Positions 14,421 through 21,188 of a stretch of 27,152 bases of DNA are shown piece after piece. Position numbers and translations under genes: made by a program. How positions within the stretch are numbered: position 1 is the stretch's first letter; every line of letters begins with the position of its first letter. This DNA is from an uncultured Oscillospiraceae bacterium (lineage in GTDB: Bacteria > Bacillota > Clostridia > Oscillospirales > Oscillospiraceae), in contig CAKTPM010000019.1 in NCBI GenBank assembly GCA_934591705.1, forward strand, positions 1 to 27,152. The letters run 5' to 3'. The notes below the pieces were generated by a model. The model saw only the letters and a program-made list of their open reading frames with translations. It made no database searches and had not been told where the DNA came from.

Positions 14421-16484
14421 TCATTCTACCCCTCGGTAGAAGAGGCCCCGGGTGAATTTTTCCGGCGGCGGGGCGGCGGTTCGGTACTGCTCCAGCACGG
14501 CCAGGCATTCCGCCGCCGTCTCATCGGTGAACCGCAGCCGGGCAAAGCGAAGGCCGCAGGTCCGGTATTCCGGCTTGTCGGCCAGGTATAGGGGCAGGCA
14601 ATTCTCCAGCTCGTTGCGGCAGCCGTAGGCGCACTGCACCGGGAAGCGGGCCCCGGTGCGGTCGGTGAGGCAGGAGCCGGCGCCATGGGTGCAGCTCTCC
14701 CGGGAGATGACGCAGTTTTCGGTGATCATCAGCGGCAGCCGGCCGTAGACGATGGCCTCGCAGGGCAGGAGCTTCCGGAGGTCCCGGATCTGCTGGTGCC
14801 GCAGCTCGAAGGATACCGTGGCGGTGCTGAGCCCCCGGTCCCGAAGGAAGGCCAGGGCACGGCTGTTGTATGCATTGAGGCCGAAGTCGCCCCGGAGCTC
14901 CCGGCCCAGGCCGGCGGCGATGGGCAGATGGCCCAGGTTGCCCACGGCTACGGCGCTGACCTCCGGGTGGGCCTCCAGAATGGCCCGGAGCTTCGATTCA
15001 TCCTCCGTGCGGAACACCCGGGGCAGCACGGCGCAGAGCCGGGTGAGGGCCGCATAGCGGGCGGTGTCCGCCTGCTCCAGCAGCTCCGCCGGGAGGTAGA
15101 GCACCTCCACCTCCCGGGCCAGCTCCTCGGAGAGCTGCTCCCGGCGGCTGACGGAGGCGGTGAGGGCTGGCGGCGCGGCAGGCGCGATGGCGGCGGGGCA
15201 GGGGGACTCCTGCCGCTCCCGGCGCACCGGCGGCGCGGTCATCTCCGCGGCCAGGCCCTCCAGGGCGCTTCGCCGCAGGGCGTTGATGCTGCCGGCGGAG
15301 AGCATGAGCCCCTCCTCCAGCTCCACGGACACCTCCGTGACGGTAAACACGGTGCCGCCGGTTTTAGAGAGCCGCTGGCGCAGATCCTCCGCCGTAAGGG
15401 CCCGGCTGCGGGCCTCCTCCGGCACGCTGCCGGTGACGGTGAGGGCCCGGCCGGCGCAGCGTGCCGTCAGCACGGCGGGGACGCCCTGGGTGACGGAGAC
15501 GGAGAGCTGCACCGGATGGAGCCGGTTCTCCCGGCCGTTTTCATAGGTCCTGCGGACCTCTGCGAAAAGCTCCTCCGGCCAGCGGGCGTTCTCCGGGCGC
15601 ATCCCGAACATGGCGGGGCCCTTCTGCCTCAGATAATATCCCTGGGTAAAGCCGTCGCGGTTGAAGGCGGCCAAAAGCTGCCGCTGCTCCTCCCGGGTGG
15701 GGCCCCGGCCCTCATCCAGCAGGCGGCGGTAGATGCCCGTTACCAGGGCCACATACTCCGGGCGCTTCATCCGGCCCTCGATCTTCAGGCAGGCAGCGCC
15801 CATGGCGGAGAGCTCCGTGACCTTGTCCGCCAGGCAGGAATCCTTCAAGCTCAGAGGATGCTCCCCCCGGCAGGGGGCGCCGCCTGCGCCGTAGGGCAGC
15901 CGGCAGGGCTGGGCGCAGCGTCCCCGGTTGCCGCTGCGCTGCCCCACCACGGCGCTCAGGGCGCACTGGCCGGAGTAGCACATGCAAAGGGCGCCGTGGA
16001 CGAAGACCTCGATCTCAGCGGGGCAGCCCCGGATGATGGTGCGGATGTCCTCCCGGGAGAGCTCCCGGGCCAGCACCACCCGCTCCATGCCCAATTGGGC
16101 GGCCTCCCGGGCGCCTCCCAGGGAAAAGAGGGACATCTGGGTGCTGGCGTGGACGGGCAGATCCGGCGAGACCTCCCGGGCCAGGGCAAAAACGCCCCAG
16201 TCCTGGATCAAGACGGCGTCGACGCCCATTTCGGAGGCCCGGCGCAGGGCCGCGGCGGCCTGGGGCAGCTCCCGGTCAGAGACCAGGGTGTTCAGCGTGA
16301 GATATACCTTTACCCCCCGCAGGTGGCAGTAGTCCACCGCCTCCTGAAACTGCCGGTCGGTAAAATTCTGTGCGTTTTTGCGGGCATTGAAGTCGCCAAA
16401 GCCCATATAGACGGCGTCCGCGCCGGACTGCACGGCGGCCACCAGGGCGTCCCAAGACCCGGCGGGTGCAAGAAGCTCCGTCAT
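14421..16484 (-). CDS. U32-family protein with two U32-like halves (RlhA/TrhP-type)
   Basis: 687 residues. The N-terminal U32 domain (LLAPAGSWDALVAAVQSGADAVYMG, residues 4-28) carries the family signature EVFVHGALCMCYSGQC to GRCAQPC (159-194) with C167, C169, C174 and C190/C194. Known bacterial relatives (RlhA, TrhP, UbiU/V) hydroxylate 23S rRNA, tRNA uridine-34 or ubiquinone precursors using Fe-S clusters and prephenate or similar cofactors; the peptidase label is historical. From about residue 460 a second barrel-like half follows (VAVGNLGHLPIA, YGRLPLMITENC) with its own cysteines (SCTHGAGSC, CAYGC). ATG 16484 overlaps the zapA stop (ATGA). Family is sure, reaction unknown. Confidence 0.9.
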   Translation of the reverse strand: MTELLAPAGSWDALVAAVQSGADAVYMGFGDFNARKNAQNFTDRQFQEAVDYCHLRGVKVYLTLNTLVSDRELPQAAAALRRASEMGVDAVLIQDWGVFALAREVSPDLPVHASTQMSLFSLGGAREAAQLGMERVVLARELSREDIRTIIRGCPAEIEVFVHGALCMCYSGQCALSAVVGQRSGNRGRCAQPCRLPYGAGGAPCRGEHPLSLKDSCLADKVTELSAMGAACLKIEGRMKRPEYVALVTGIYRRLLDEGRGPTREEQRQLLAAFNRDGFTQGYYLRQKGPAMFGMRPENARWPEELFAEVRRTYENGRENRLHPVQLSVSVTQGVPAVLTARCAGRALTVTGSVPEEARSRALTAEDLRQRLSKTGGTVFTVTEVSVELEEGLMLSAGSINALRRSALEGLAAEMTAPPVRRERQESPCPAAIAPAAPPALTASVSRREQLSEELAREVEVLYLPAELLEQADTARYAALTRLCAVLPRVFRTEDESKLRAILEAHPEVSAVAVGNLGHLPIAAGLGRELRGDFGLNAYNSRALAFLRDRGLSTATVSFELRHQQIRDLRKLLPCEAIVYGRLPLMITENCVISRESCTHGAGSCLTDRTGARFPVQCAYGCRNELENCLPLYLADKPEYRTCGLRFARLRFTDETAAECLAVLEQYRTAAPPPEKFTRGLFYRGVE

Positions 16485-16807
16485 CCCCGGCGATTGTTCT
16501 GCTGCTGCAGCTTGAAGAGCTGGCGCTTGAGCTCGGAGACTTCATTTTTGGCGGCGGCGGCCTCGTCCAGATAGGTCTTGACCTGGCGGCGGAGGTTGTC
16601 CGCGCTCTCCTGGGCCTTGAAAAGCTCGTCGGCCAGATTCACGGCGGAGAGCACCGCCGCGTCGTTGCGGCTCACATGGGCGCCGGTGATGAGCTCGTTC
16701 ATTTTCTGATCCACGGTGCGGCCCACCTTTTCCATGTAGGCGGCGCTCTCCTCGGCCACCAGGGTGTAATCCTGGCCGCAGATGCTCATGGTAACGCGAT
16801 TTGCCAT
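16481..16807 (-). CDS. zapA: Cell-division protein ZapA
   Basis: 108 residues. The N-terminal ZapA domain (NRVTMSICGQDYTLVAEES, YMEKVGRTVDQKMNELI) is followed by a long coiled coil (about 60-105, LFKAQESADNLRRQVKTYLDEAAAAKNEVSELKRQLFKLQQQ). ZapA cross-links FtsZ filaments in the Z ring. I choose ATG 16807, which has GGAGG nine bases upstream; longer in-frame extensions run through the promoter and an opposing gene. It is the first gene of the long minus-strand run and overlaps the U32 gene, a gene pair I recall from other Firmicutes. Confidence 0.94.
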   Translation of the reverse strand: MANRVTMSICGQDYTLVAEESAAYMEKVGRTVDQKMNELITGAHVSRNDAAVLSAVNLADELFKAQESADNLRRQVKTYLDEAAAAKNEVSELKRQLFKLQQQNNRRG

Positions 16808-16858
16808 CTCAAAATCCTCCTTATCTGTACTGGGACAGTGATGCGGATACCTATACAG

Positions 16859-16887
16859 AATATAATATACCACATTTTTTCCCGCAA
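16859..16887 (-). promoter_or_regulatory. Promoter of zapA and the downstream run
   Basis: Minus strand: -35 TTGCGG (16882-16887), 17-base spacer, -10 TATATT (16859-16864). The -10 region is strongly AT-rich. Expected start of transcription is about 16852, leaving about 45 bases of leader before zapA. Confidence 0.7.
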
Positions 16888-16930
16888 GGGAACACCCTGC
16901 AAGAAAAATTAAAAAAGTGGGTGGGGCATC

Positions 16931-16959
16931 TTTACGAAAAACACCGTTTCGTGTAGAAT
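16931..16959 (+). promoter_or_regulatory. Promoter of dnaD and the helicase-loader gene
   Basis: -35 TTTACG (16931-16936), 17-base spacer, -10 TAGAAT (16954-16959). The spacer includes an inverted repeat ACGAAA/TTTCGT (16934-16952). It is divergent from the zapA promoter, with about 44 bases between the two -35 boxes. Confidence 0.65.
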
Positions 16960-16990
16960 AGGGGGGATGAAAGGGAAGGGAGGTGCGGCC

Positions 16991-17911
16991 ATGGCCGGAT
17001 ATATCCTGCGGGGCGAGGAAAAGAGCGTGGTGCTCCGGGCCGCCGATGTGGACAAGCTCATCGGCAGCGGCAATGGGGACGCGGCGCTGCTGCACCTGTA
17101 TCTCACCCGGGCCGACCGGGGCATCCGCCCGGAGGAGGTGCGCCGGGCCCTGGGCTTCTCCGAGCTGCAGCTCTCCCGGGCGGAGAGCGCCCTGGAGCAA
17201 ATGGGCCTTCTGCGCAGCCGGATGGAAAGCACGCCCCTGCCGGAGCCGGAGCGCCCCGGCTATACCACCGACGATGTCAGCCACCTGCTGGAGACCCGGG
17301 AGGACTTCCGGGGTCTGTGCAGCGAGGTGGATAAAAAGCTGGGCCGCCGCCTGGGCCCCGCCGACCAGAAGTGCCTGGCCGGACTCTACGATGGGCTGGG
17401 GATGCCGGCGGAGGTCATCTACCTTTTGGTGTGCCACTGCCTGGAGCGCTTTGAGCGGGGGGAGACCCGGGCTCAACGGCTGACGGTGTACCAGATAGAA
17501 AAGGAGGGCTACCGCTGGGCCCAGCAGGGGGTGTTCTCCTTAGAGGCCGCCGAGGGCTATCTCCGGGACTATGCCCGCCGCAGCGACATGGCCGCCGGCT
17601 ACATGCAGGCCATGGGCCTGGGGGACCGGGCCCCGGTGGGCCGGGAGCGGAGCTATATCGAGGCCTGGGCGGACATGGGCTTTGCCGCCGATGCCGTGGC
17701 CCTGGCCTATGAAAAGACCATGTCCCAGATCCACGAGCTGAAGTTCAGCTACCTCCACGCCATCCTGAAGCGCTGGCACGAGGCCGGCTGGCACACCGCC
17801 GAGGCGGTGGAGAAAAACGAGCGCCGTCCCGACACCGGGCCCAAGCGGGAGCCGGCGGCCGGCACGCGGGACCGCAGCAAGATGCGGCAGTACGCCGTAA
17901 AGAAGGGGTGA
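16991..17911 (+). CDS. DnaD-domain primosome protein
   Basis: 306 residues. DnaD-type proteins remodel origin DNA and help load the replicative helicase. The N-terminal winged-helix-like part (DAALLHLYLTRADRGIRPEEVRRALGFSELQLSRAESALEQMGLL) is followed by two DnaD/DnaB_2-like helical regions (about 95-180 and 185-280, with LYDGLGMPAEVIYLLVCHCLER and YIEAWADMGFAADAVALAYEKTM...LKFSYLHAILKRWHEAG, ending with the YxxxIL-type signature). I choose ATG 16991, preceded by GGGAGG. An upstream ATG at 16967 coincides with the predicted transcription start. It lies four bases before the helicase-loader gene. Confidence 0.9.
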   Translation: MAGYILRGEEKSVVLRAADVDKLIGSGNGDAALLHLYLTRADRGIRPEEVRRALGFSELQLSRAESALEQMGLLRSRMESTPLPEPERPGYTTDDVSHLLETREDFRGLCSEVDKKLGRRLGPADQKCLAGLYDGLGMPAEVIYLLVCHCLERFERGETRAQRLTVYQIEKEGYRWAQQGVFSLEAAEGYLRDYARRSDMAAGYMQAMGLGDRAPVGRERSYIEAWADMGFAADAVALAYEKTMSQIHELKFSYLHAILKRWHEAGWHTAEAVEKNERRPDTGPKREPAAGTRDRSKMRQYAVKKG

Positions 17912-17915
17912 GAGC

Positions 17916-18905
17916 ATGAGCTATGACGGAAAGATCCTCCGCCGGGCGCTGGTGCGCTTTGACGAGGAAAAGCAGCGCCGTGCCGGGGAGTATGCCCGCC
18001 GCCGCCGGGAGGTCTACGCACAGGATGACCGCATCCGGGAAATTGACGCCGAGCTCCGGGGCACCATGTCCAAGATCATCGCCTCGGCCCTGGCCAAGGG
18101 CACGGATCCGGTGCCTGCTATCCGGGTGCTCCGGGACGAGAATTTGGACCTCCAGCGCCAGCGGGCGGAGCTTTTGGTGGGCCTGGGCTATCCCATGGAC
18201 TATTTAGAGGAGCGCCCCGAGTGCCCCCTGTGCGACGATACCGGCTACCGGGGCGGCGAGATGTGCGCCTGCCTGCGGAAGTACTACACCGCTGAACAGA
18301 ACCGGGAGCTCAGCTCCCTTCTGGACCTCCAGGGCCAGAGCTTCGAGCGCTTTGACTTTTCCTGGTACTCCGCGGCCGTTGACGCGGAGGTGGGGGTCTC
18401 TCCCCGGGAGCAGATGGAGGAGAACTTCGATGTCTGCCAGGATTATGCCCGGCAGTTCGGCAAGTACAGCGACAATTTGCTCTTGTATGGCGACAGCGGC
18501 CTGGGCAAGACCTACCTCTCGGCCTGCATCGCCGGGGTGGTCAGCGACAGCGGCCACAGCGTGGTCTATGACACCGCCGGGCACATCTTCGCCCAAATGG
18601 AAAGCGCCAAGTTCCGCCCGGAGGAGGGCGGCGCGGAGAGCGTGGGGCGCTATACCGGGTGCGACCTGCTGATTCTGGACGACCTGGGTACGGAGATGAC
18701 CACCGCCTTTGTCCAAAGCGCCCTTTACCAGCTCATCAACGGGCGGCTCATGGCGGGAAAAAAGACCGTCATCAGCACCAATCTCGACCCCGAGGAGATC
18801 GGCCGCCGCTACTCTCCGCAAATTCTCTCCCGCATCCAGGGGGAGTACCGCATCCTGCCCTTCTTCGGGGAGGATATCCGCCGGCTGAAGCGGGAGAGAA
18901 TGTAA
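17916..18905 (+). CDS. DnaC/DnaI-like AAA+ helicase loader
   Basis: 329 residues. An N-terminal helical region (1-100) is followed by a zinc-binding cluster CPLCDDTGYRGGEMCAC (C103, C106, C117, C119), as in DnaI. The AAA+ core has Walker A GDSGLGKT (192-199), Walker B LLILDDLG (251-258), sensor 1 (KTVISTNLDPEEIGRRYS) and an arginine finger region (ILSRIQGEYRILPFFGEDIRR). It loads the replicative helicase onto DNA together with DnaD. Co-transcribed with dnaD (gap four bases). A terminator hairpin follows within 14 bases of the stop. Confidence 0.93.
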   Translation: MSYDGKILRRALVRFDEEKQRRAGEYARRRREVYAQDDRIREIDAELRGTMSKIIASALAKGTDPVPAIRVLRDENLDLQRQRAELLVGLGYPMDYLEERPECPLCDDTGYRGGEMCACLRKYYTAEQNRELSSLLDLQGQSFERFDFSWYSAAVDAEVGVSPREQMEENFDVCQDYARQFGKYSDNLLLYGDSGLGKTYLSACIAGVVSDSGHSVVYDTAGHIFAQMESAKFRPEEGGAESVGRYTGCDLLILDDLGTEMTTAFVQSALYQLINGRLMAGKKTVISTNLDPEEIGRRYSPQILSRIQGEYRILPFFGEDIRRLKRERM

Positions 18906-18913
18906 AGCCAAAC

Positions 18914-18944
18914 AAAAAGAGCACCGCCGAGGCGGTGCTCTTTT
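18914..18944. terminator. Bidirectional terminator between helicase loader and small gene
   Basis: Arms GAGCACCGCC (18919-18928) and GGCGGTGCTC (18931-18940), flanked by A5 upstream and TTTTCT downstream, so it can act on both strands for the two convergent transcripts. Confidence 0.85.
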
Positions 18945-18956
18945 CTATTACAAATT

Positions 18957-19157
18957 CTATAATTCCGGATCGCAGCCGGGGCGGCTCCGATAGAGCAGGG
19001 GCTTTCCCTCCGGGTCCAGCAGGGGGCACAGGCCGCCTGCGTTGCCGGCGGCGTGGAAGAGGTACTGTACGCCGGTGGCGGTGTCGGTCCAGATCTCGTT
19101 GGAGGTCAAAATGCCGCCGTCGCTGTAGACCTTCTCAAAGCGGTTTCCCTTGGCCAT
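18957..19157 (-). CDS. Small DUF6440-like protein
   Basis: 66 residues: RFEKVYSDGGILTSNEIWTD, then TGVQYLFHAAGNAGGLCPLLDPEGKPLLY. The pattern RFE-V...DxxTGVxYLF...AGGLxPLLDxxGKP is that of a small family of unknown function annotated as DUF6440, from memory. No TM or signal peptide. AAGGAGG precedes ATG 19157, two bases after the SPFH stop, so it belongs to the operon. The stop codon is followed by TTTGTAATA, a half-match to the 32-base repeat. Family name is tentative; that it is a real gene is well supported by spacing and ribosome site. Confidence 0.8.
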   Translation of the reverse strand: MAKGNRFEKVYSDGGILTSNEIWTDTATGVQYLFHAAGNAGGLCPLLDPEGKPLLYRSRPGCDPEL

Positions 19158-19159
19158 GC

Positions 19160-20074
19160 TCAGGCCTCCTTTTTCTCCGGGGTGACGATCTCCTTGAGTC
19201 CGGCGGCGAGCCCGGCCAGACCCTGCATCTCACTGGGGATGATGATCTTCGTGGCCTTGCCGTCCGCCACCTTGGCCATGGCCTCCAGGGCCTTGAGCTT
19301 CACCACCTGGTCATTGGGGGCGGCCTCATTGAGCATCCGCAGAGCGTCGGCGGTGGCCTGCTGCACCTTGCGAATGGCCTCGGCCTCGCCCTCCGCCTTG
19401 AGAATGGCGGCCTGCTTCTGGGCGTCCGCCTTCAGGATGGCGGACTGCTTTTCACCCTCGGCCACCAGGATCTGGCTGGCCTTCTGACCCTCCGCCTGGA
19501 GGATGGATTCCCGGCGCTCGCGCTCGGCCTTCATCTGCTTTTCCATGGCGGTTTGAATTTCCTTGGGGGGCAGGATGTTCTTGAGCTCCACTCGGTTCAC
19601 CTTGATGCCCCAGGGGTCGGTGGCCTCGTCGAGAATGGCCCGCATCTTGGTGTTGATGGTGTCCCGGGAGGTGAGACTCTGATCCAGCTCCAGGTCGCCG
19701 ATGATGTTGCGCAGCGTCGTGGCGGTGAGGTTTTCGATGGCGCTCATGGGATACTCGATGCCGTAGGTATAGAGCTTGGGGTCGGTGATCTGGAAGTATA
19801 CCACCGTGTCGATCTGCATGGTGACATTGTCCTTGGTAATGACGGGCTGGGGGTCAAAGTCCGCCACCTGCTCCTTCAGGGACACCTTTTTCACCACTCG
19901 CTCAATGAAGGGGATCTTCAGGTGCAGGCCCTGGCCCCAGACGCTGTGGAACACGCCCAGGCGCTCCACTACATAGGCCCGGGACTGCTGCACCACATGG
20001 ATGTTGCCGATGATAACGATCAGCAGAAGAATGACCAGAATGGCCAGTGCGATAAGTCCGACAGAAGCAGGCAT
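19160..20074 (-). CDS. SPFH/stomatin-like membrane protein (QmcA type)
   Basis: 304 residues. N-terminal membrane anchor (about 5-24, VGLIALAILVILLLIVIIG), SPFH/Band-7 domain (26-190; QQSRAYVVERLGVFHSVWGQGLHLKIPF, PQPVITKDNVTMQIDTVVYFQITDP, TTLRNIIGDLELDQSLTSRD, PWGIKVNRVELKNILPP). A long charged helix/coiled coil (195-265, repeats of ILQAEGQKASQILVAEGEKQ type) and a C-terminal region follow. SPFH proteins form large membrane-bound cages or microdomains and commonly pair with an NfeD protein, as here (NfeD fusion 68 bases upstream). AGGAGG precedes ATG 20074. Confidence 0.95.
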   Translation of the reverse strand: MPASVGLIALAILVILLLIVIIGNIHVVQQSRAYVVERLGVFHSVWGQGLHLKIPFIERVVKKVSLKEQVADFDPQPVITKDNVTMQIDTVVYFQITDPKLYTYGIEYPMSAIENLTATTLRNIIGDLELDQSLTSRDTINTKMRAILDEATDPWGIKVNRVELKNILPPKEIQTAMEKQMKAERERRESILQAEGQKASQILVAEGEKQSAILKADAQKQAAILKAEGEAEAIRKVQQATADALRMLNEAAPNDQVVKLKALEAMAKVADGKATKIIIPSEMQGLAGLAAGLKEIVTPEKKEA

Positions 20075-20142
20075 GAATTTGTCCTCCTAAAAATATGATT
20101 TGTGTTTTTCTGTTTGTCGTGTATGCAGGGGCCCGCGGAGGA

Positions 20143-20952
20143 TCATTCCTCCGCCGGCGTTACAAAGAGCTTCACGCCCTCCATGCGCACCACCCGCACC
20201 AGGGTGTCGCCGGGGATGGGCTCGCCGCCTTCGCTGCGGGCCGACCAGGTCTTGCCGTCTATGTACACGGCCCCCTGGGGCACGGTGTTGTCGATGGCCT
20301 CGGTGACCCGGGCCGTACCGCCCAGGACCCGGTCTGCGTTGGTGGCCACGGGCTTGCCGCCGTAGAGCTTTTTCACCAGGGGCCGCGTGAGCACCAGGGC
20401 CGCCAGGGACACTGCCAAAAACAGCGCGATCTGCAGCCACAGCGGGCCGCTGCACACCGCGGCAATGAGCCCCGCCACGCTGCCGGCCACAAACCAGATG
20501 GAGGTGAGCCCGGCGGTGGCGGCCTCCACCACGCCGAAGAGCACGATGGCGCCCACCCAAATCAAAACCAGCATATCATCCGACCTTCCTTTCGCCAAAA
20601 GTCCGATCACCAGCGCCGCCAGAGCCGTGACCAAAATGGCCAGCACGCACAGGGCCCGGTGCCGGGGTGAGAGGTTGCTCACCAGATTCGACACGCTCTG
20701 CACCCAGCTGCGCCGGGGCAGCTCCGCCGCGGCCGCCGTGCCGGCAGGGGAGGGAGCGTCCATATCAAAGAGCGTGTCCAGGGTGGTGCCGTAGCGGCGG
20801 CAGATGTAGAGGAGCTTTTCCAATTCAGGGTAGCCCCGGCCGGACTCCCACTTGCTCACCGCCTGCCGGGAGACATCCAGCTCCTCGGCAAACTGCTCCT
20901 GGGTCAGCCCCTGCGCCCGGCGCAGGTTTTGCAGATTGTCTCCGAAAGCCAA
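20143..20952 (-). CDS. XRE-type HTH fused to NfeD membrane/OB-fold protein
   Basis: 269 residues in one frame. An N-terminal Cro/C1-type HTH (NLQNLRRAQGLTQEQFAEELDVSRQAVSKWESGRGYPELEKLLYICRRY, about residues 6-56) is followed by a linker and a TM (about 101-120). Then comes a complete NfeD-like part: TM bundle (from MLVLIWVGAIVLFGVVEAA, residue 127) and OB-fold tail (GGTARVTEAIDNTVPQGAVYIDGKTWSARSEGG..IPGDTLVRVVRMEGVKLFV). NfeD normally stands alone beside an SPFH gene. I choose TTG 20952: AAGGAGG lies nine bases upstream and the product then starts like other XRE proteins; ATG 20982 lies in the likely -10 box. It suggests a membrane-bound regulator tied to the SPFH complex (inference). Confidence 0.88.
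   Translation of the reverse strand: MAFGDNLQNLRRAQGLTQEQFAEELDVSRQAVSKWESGRGYPELEKLLYICRRYGTTLDTLFDMDAPSPAGTAAAAELPRRSWVQSVSNLVSNLSPRHRALCVLAILVTALAALVIGLLAKGRSDDMLVLIWVGAIVLFGVVEAATAGLTSIWFVAGSVAGLIAAVCSGPLWLQIALFLAVSLAALVLTRPLVKKLYGGKPVATNADRVLGGTARVTEAIDNTVPQGAVYIDGKTWSARSEGGEPIPGDTLVRVVRMEGVKLFVTPAEE
20574..20592 (-). promoter_or_regulatory. Possible internal ribosome site and start for free NfeD
   Basis: AAAGGAAGG (20584-20592, minus strand) lies nine bases before an in-frame ATG at 20574. Starting there would yield a 143-residue stand-alone NfeD beginning at the position where ordinary NfeD proteins begin. Use of this start is inferred only. Confidence 0.4.
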
Positions 20953-20961
20953 CGCGCAGCA

Positions 20962-20968
20962 CCTCCTT
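20962..20968 (-). promoter_or_regulatory. Ribosome site that decides the TTG start of XRE-NfeD
   Basis: AAGGAGG on the minus strand, nine bases before TTG 20952. No ribosome site precedes the in-frame ATG at 20982. Confidence 0.75.
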
Positions 20969-20977
20969 ACTGTATTC

Positions 20978-21006
20978 AGCATACGCAGCTGCGGGGCGAA
21001 AGTCTA
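20978..21006 (-). promoter_or_regulatory. Candidate promoter of the XRE-NfeD/SPFH operon
   Basis: Minus strand: TAGACT (21001-21006), 17 bases, TATGCT (20978-20983). Each box matches four of six consensus bases, so it is weak and may need activation or be under repression. Confidence 0.4.
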
Positions 21007-21025
21007 TCAACTTTCCGTTGCAGGC

Positions 21026-21039
21026 CGGAAAATTTTCCG
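21026..21039. promoter_or_regulatory. Perfect 14-base palindrome, candidate operator
   Basis: CGGAAAATTTTCCG lies 20 bases upstream of the weak -35 box of the XRE-NfeD promoter and 65 bases upstream of the methyltransferase -35 box. A plausible site for the XRE protein or another dimeric regulator; binding is not shown by the sequence. Confidence 0.4.
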
Positions 21040-21104
21040 CAACTTTGCGTTTACATCCCCATTATAACCGATACCCGGCGGAAACACCAGAAAAAATCTT
21101 GCGA

Positions 21105-21133
21105 TTGCCTTTTGTTTTCCGGTGGGGTATACT
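21105..21133 (+). promoter_or_regulatory. Promoter of the THUMP methyltransferase gene
   Basis: -35 TTGCCT (21105-21110), 17-base spacer, -10 TATACT (21128-21133); the gene starts about 50 bases after the expected transcription start and has AAGGGAGAAG before its ATG. Confidence 0.75.
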
Positions 21134-21188
21134 GAAGGGCACGGGCCGGGAGGCCCGGTAAACGCCCATAGAAAGGGAGAAGCGCAAC

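Noticed and set aside
16808..17476. Upstream extension of zapA to a 331-codon frame
   Set aside because: It would run through the zapA promoter and antisense to dnaD. ATG 16807 with GGAGG gives the normal ZapA length.
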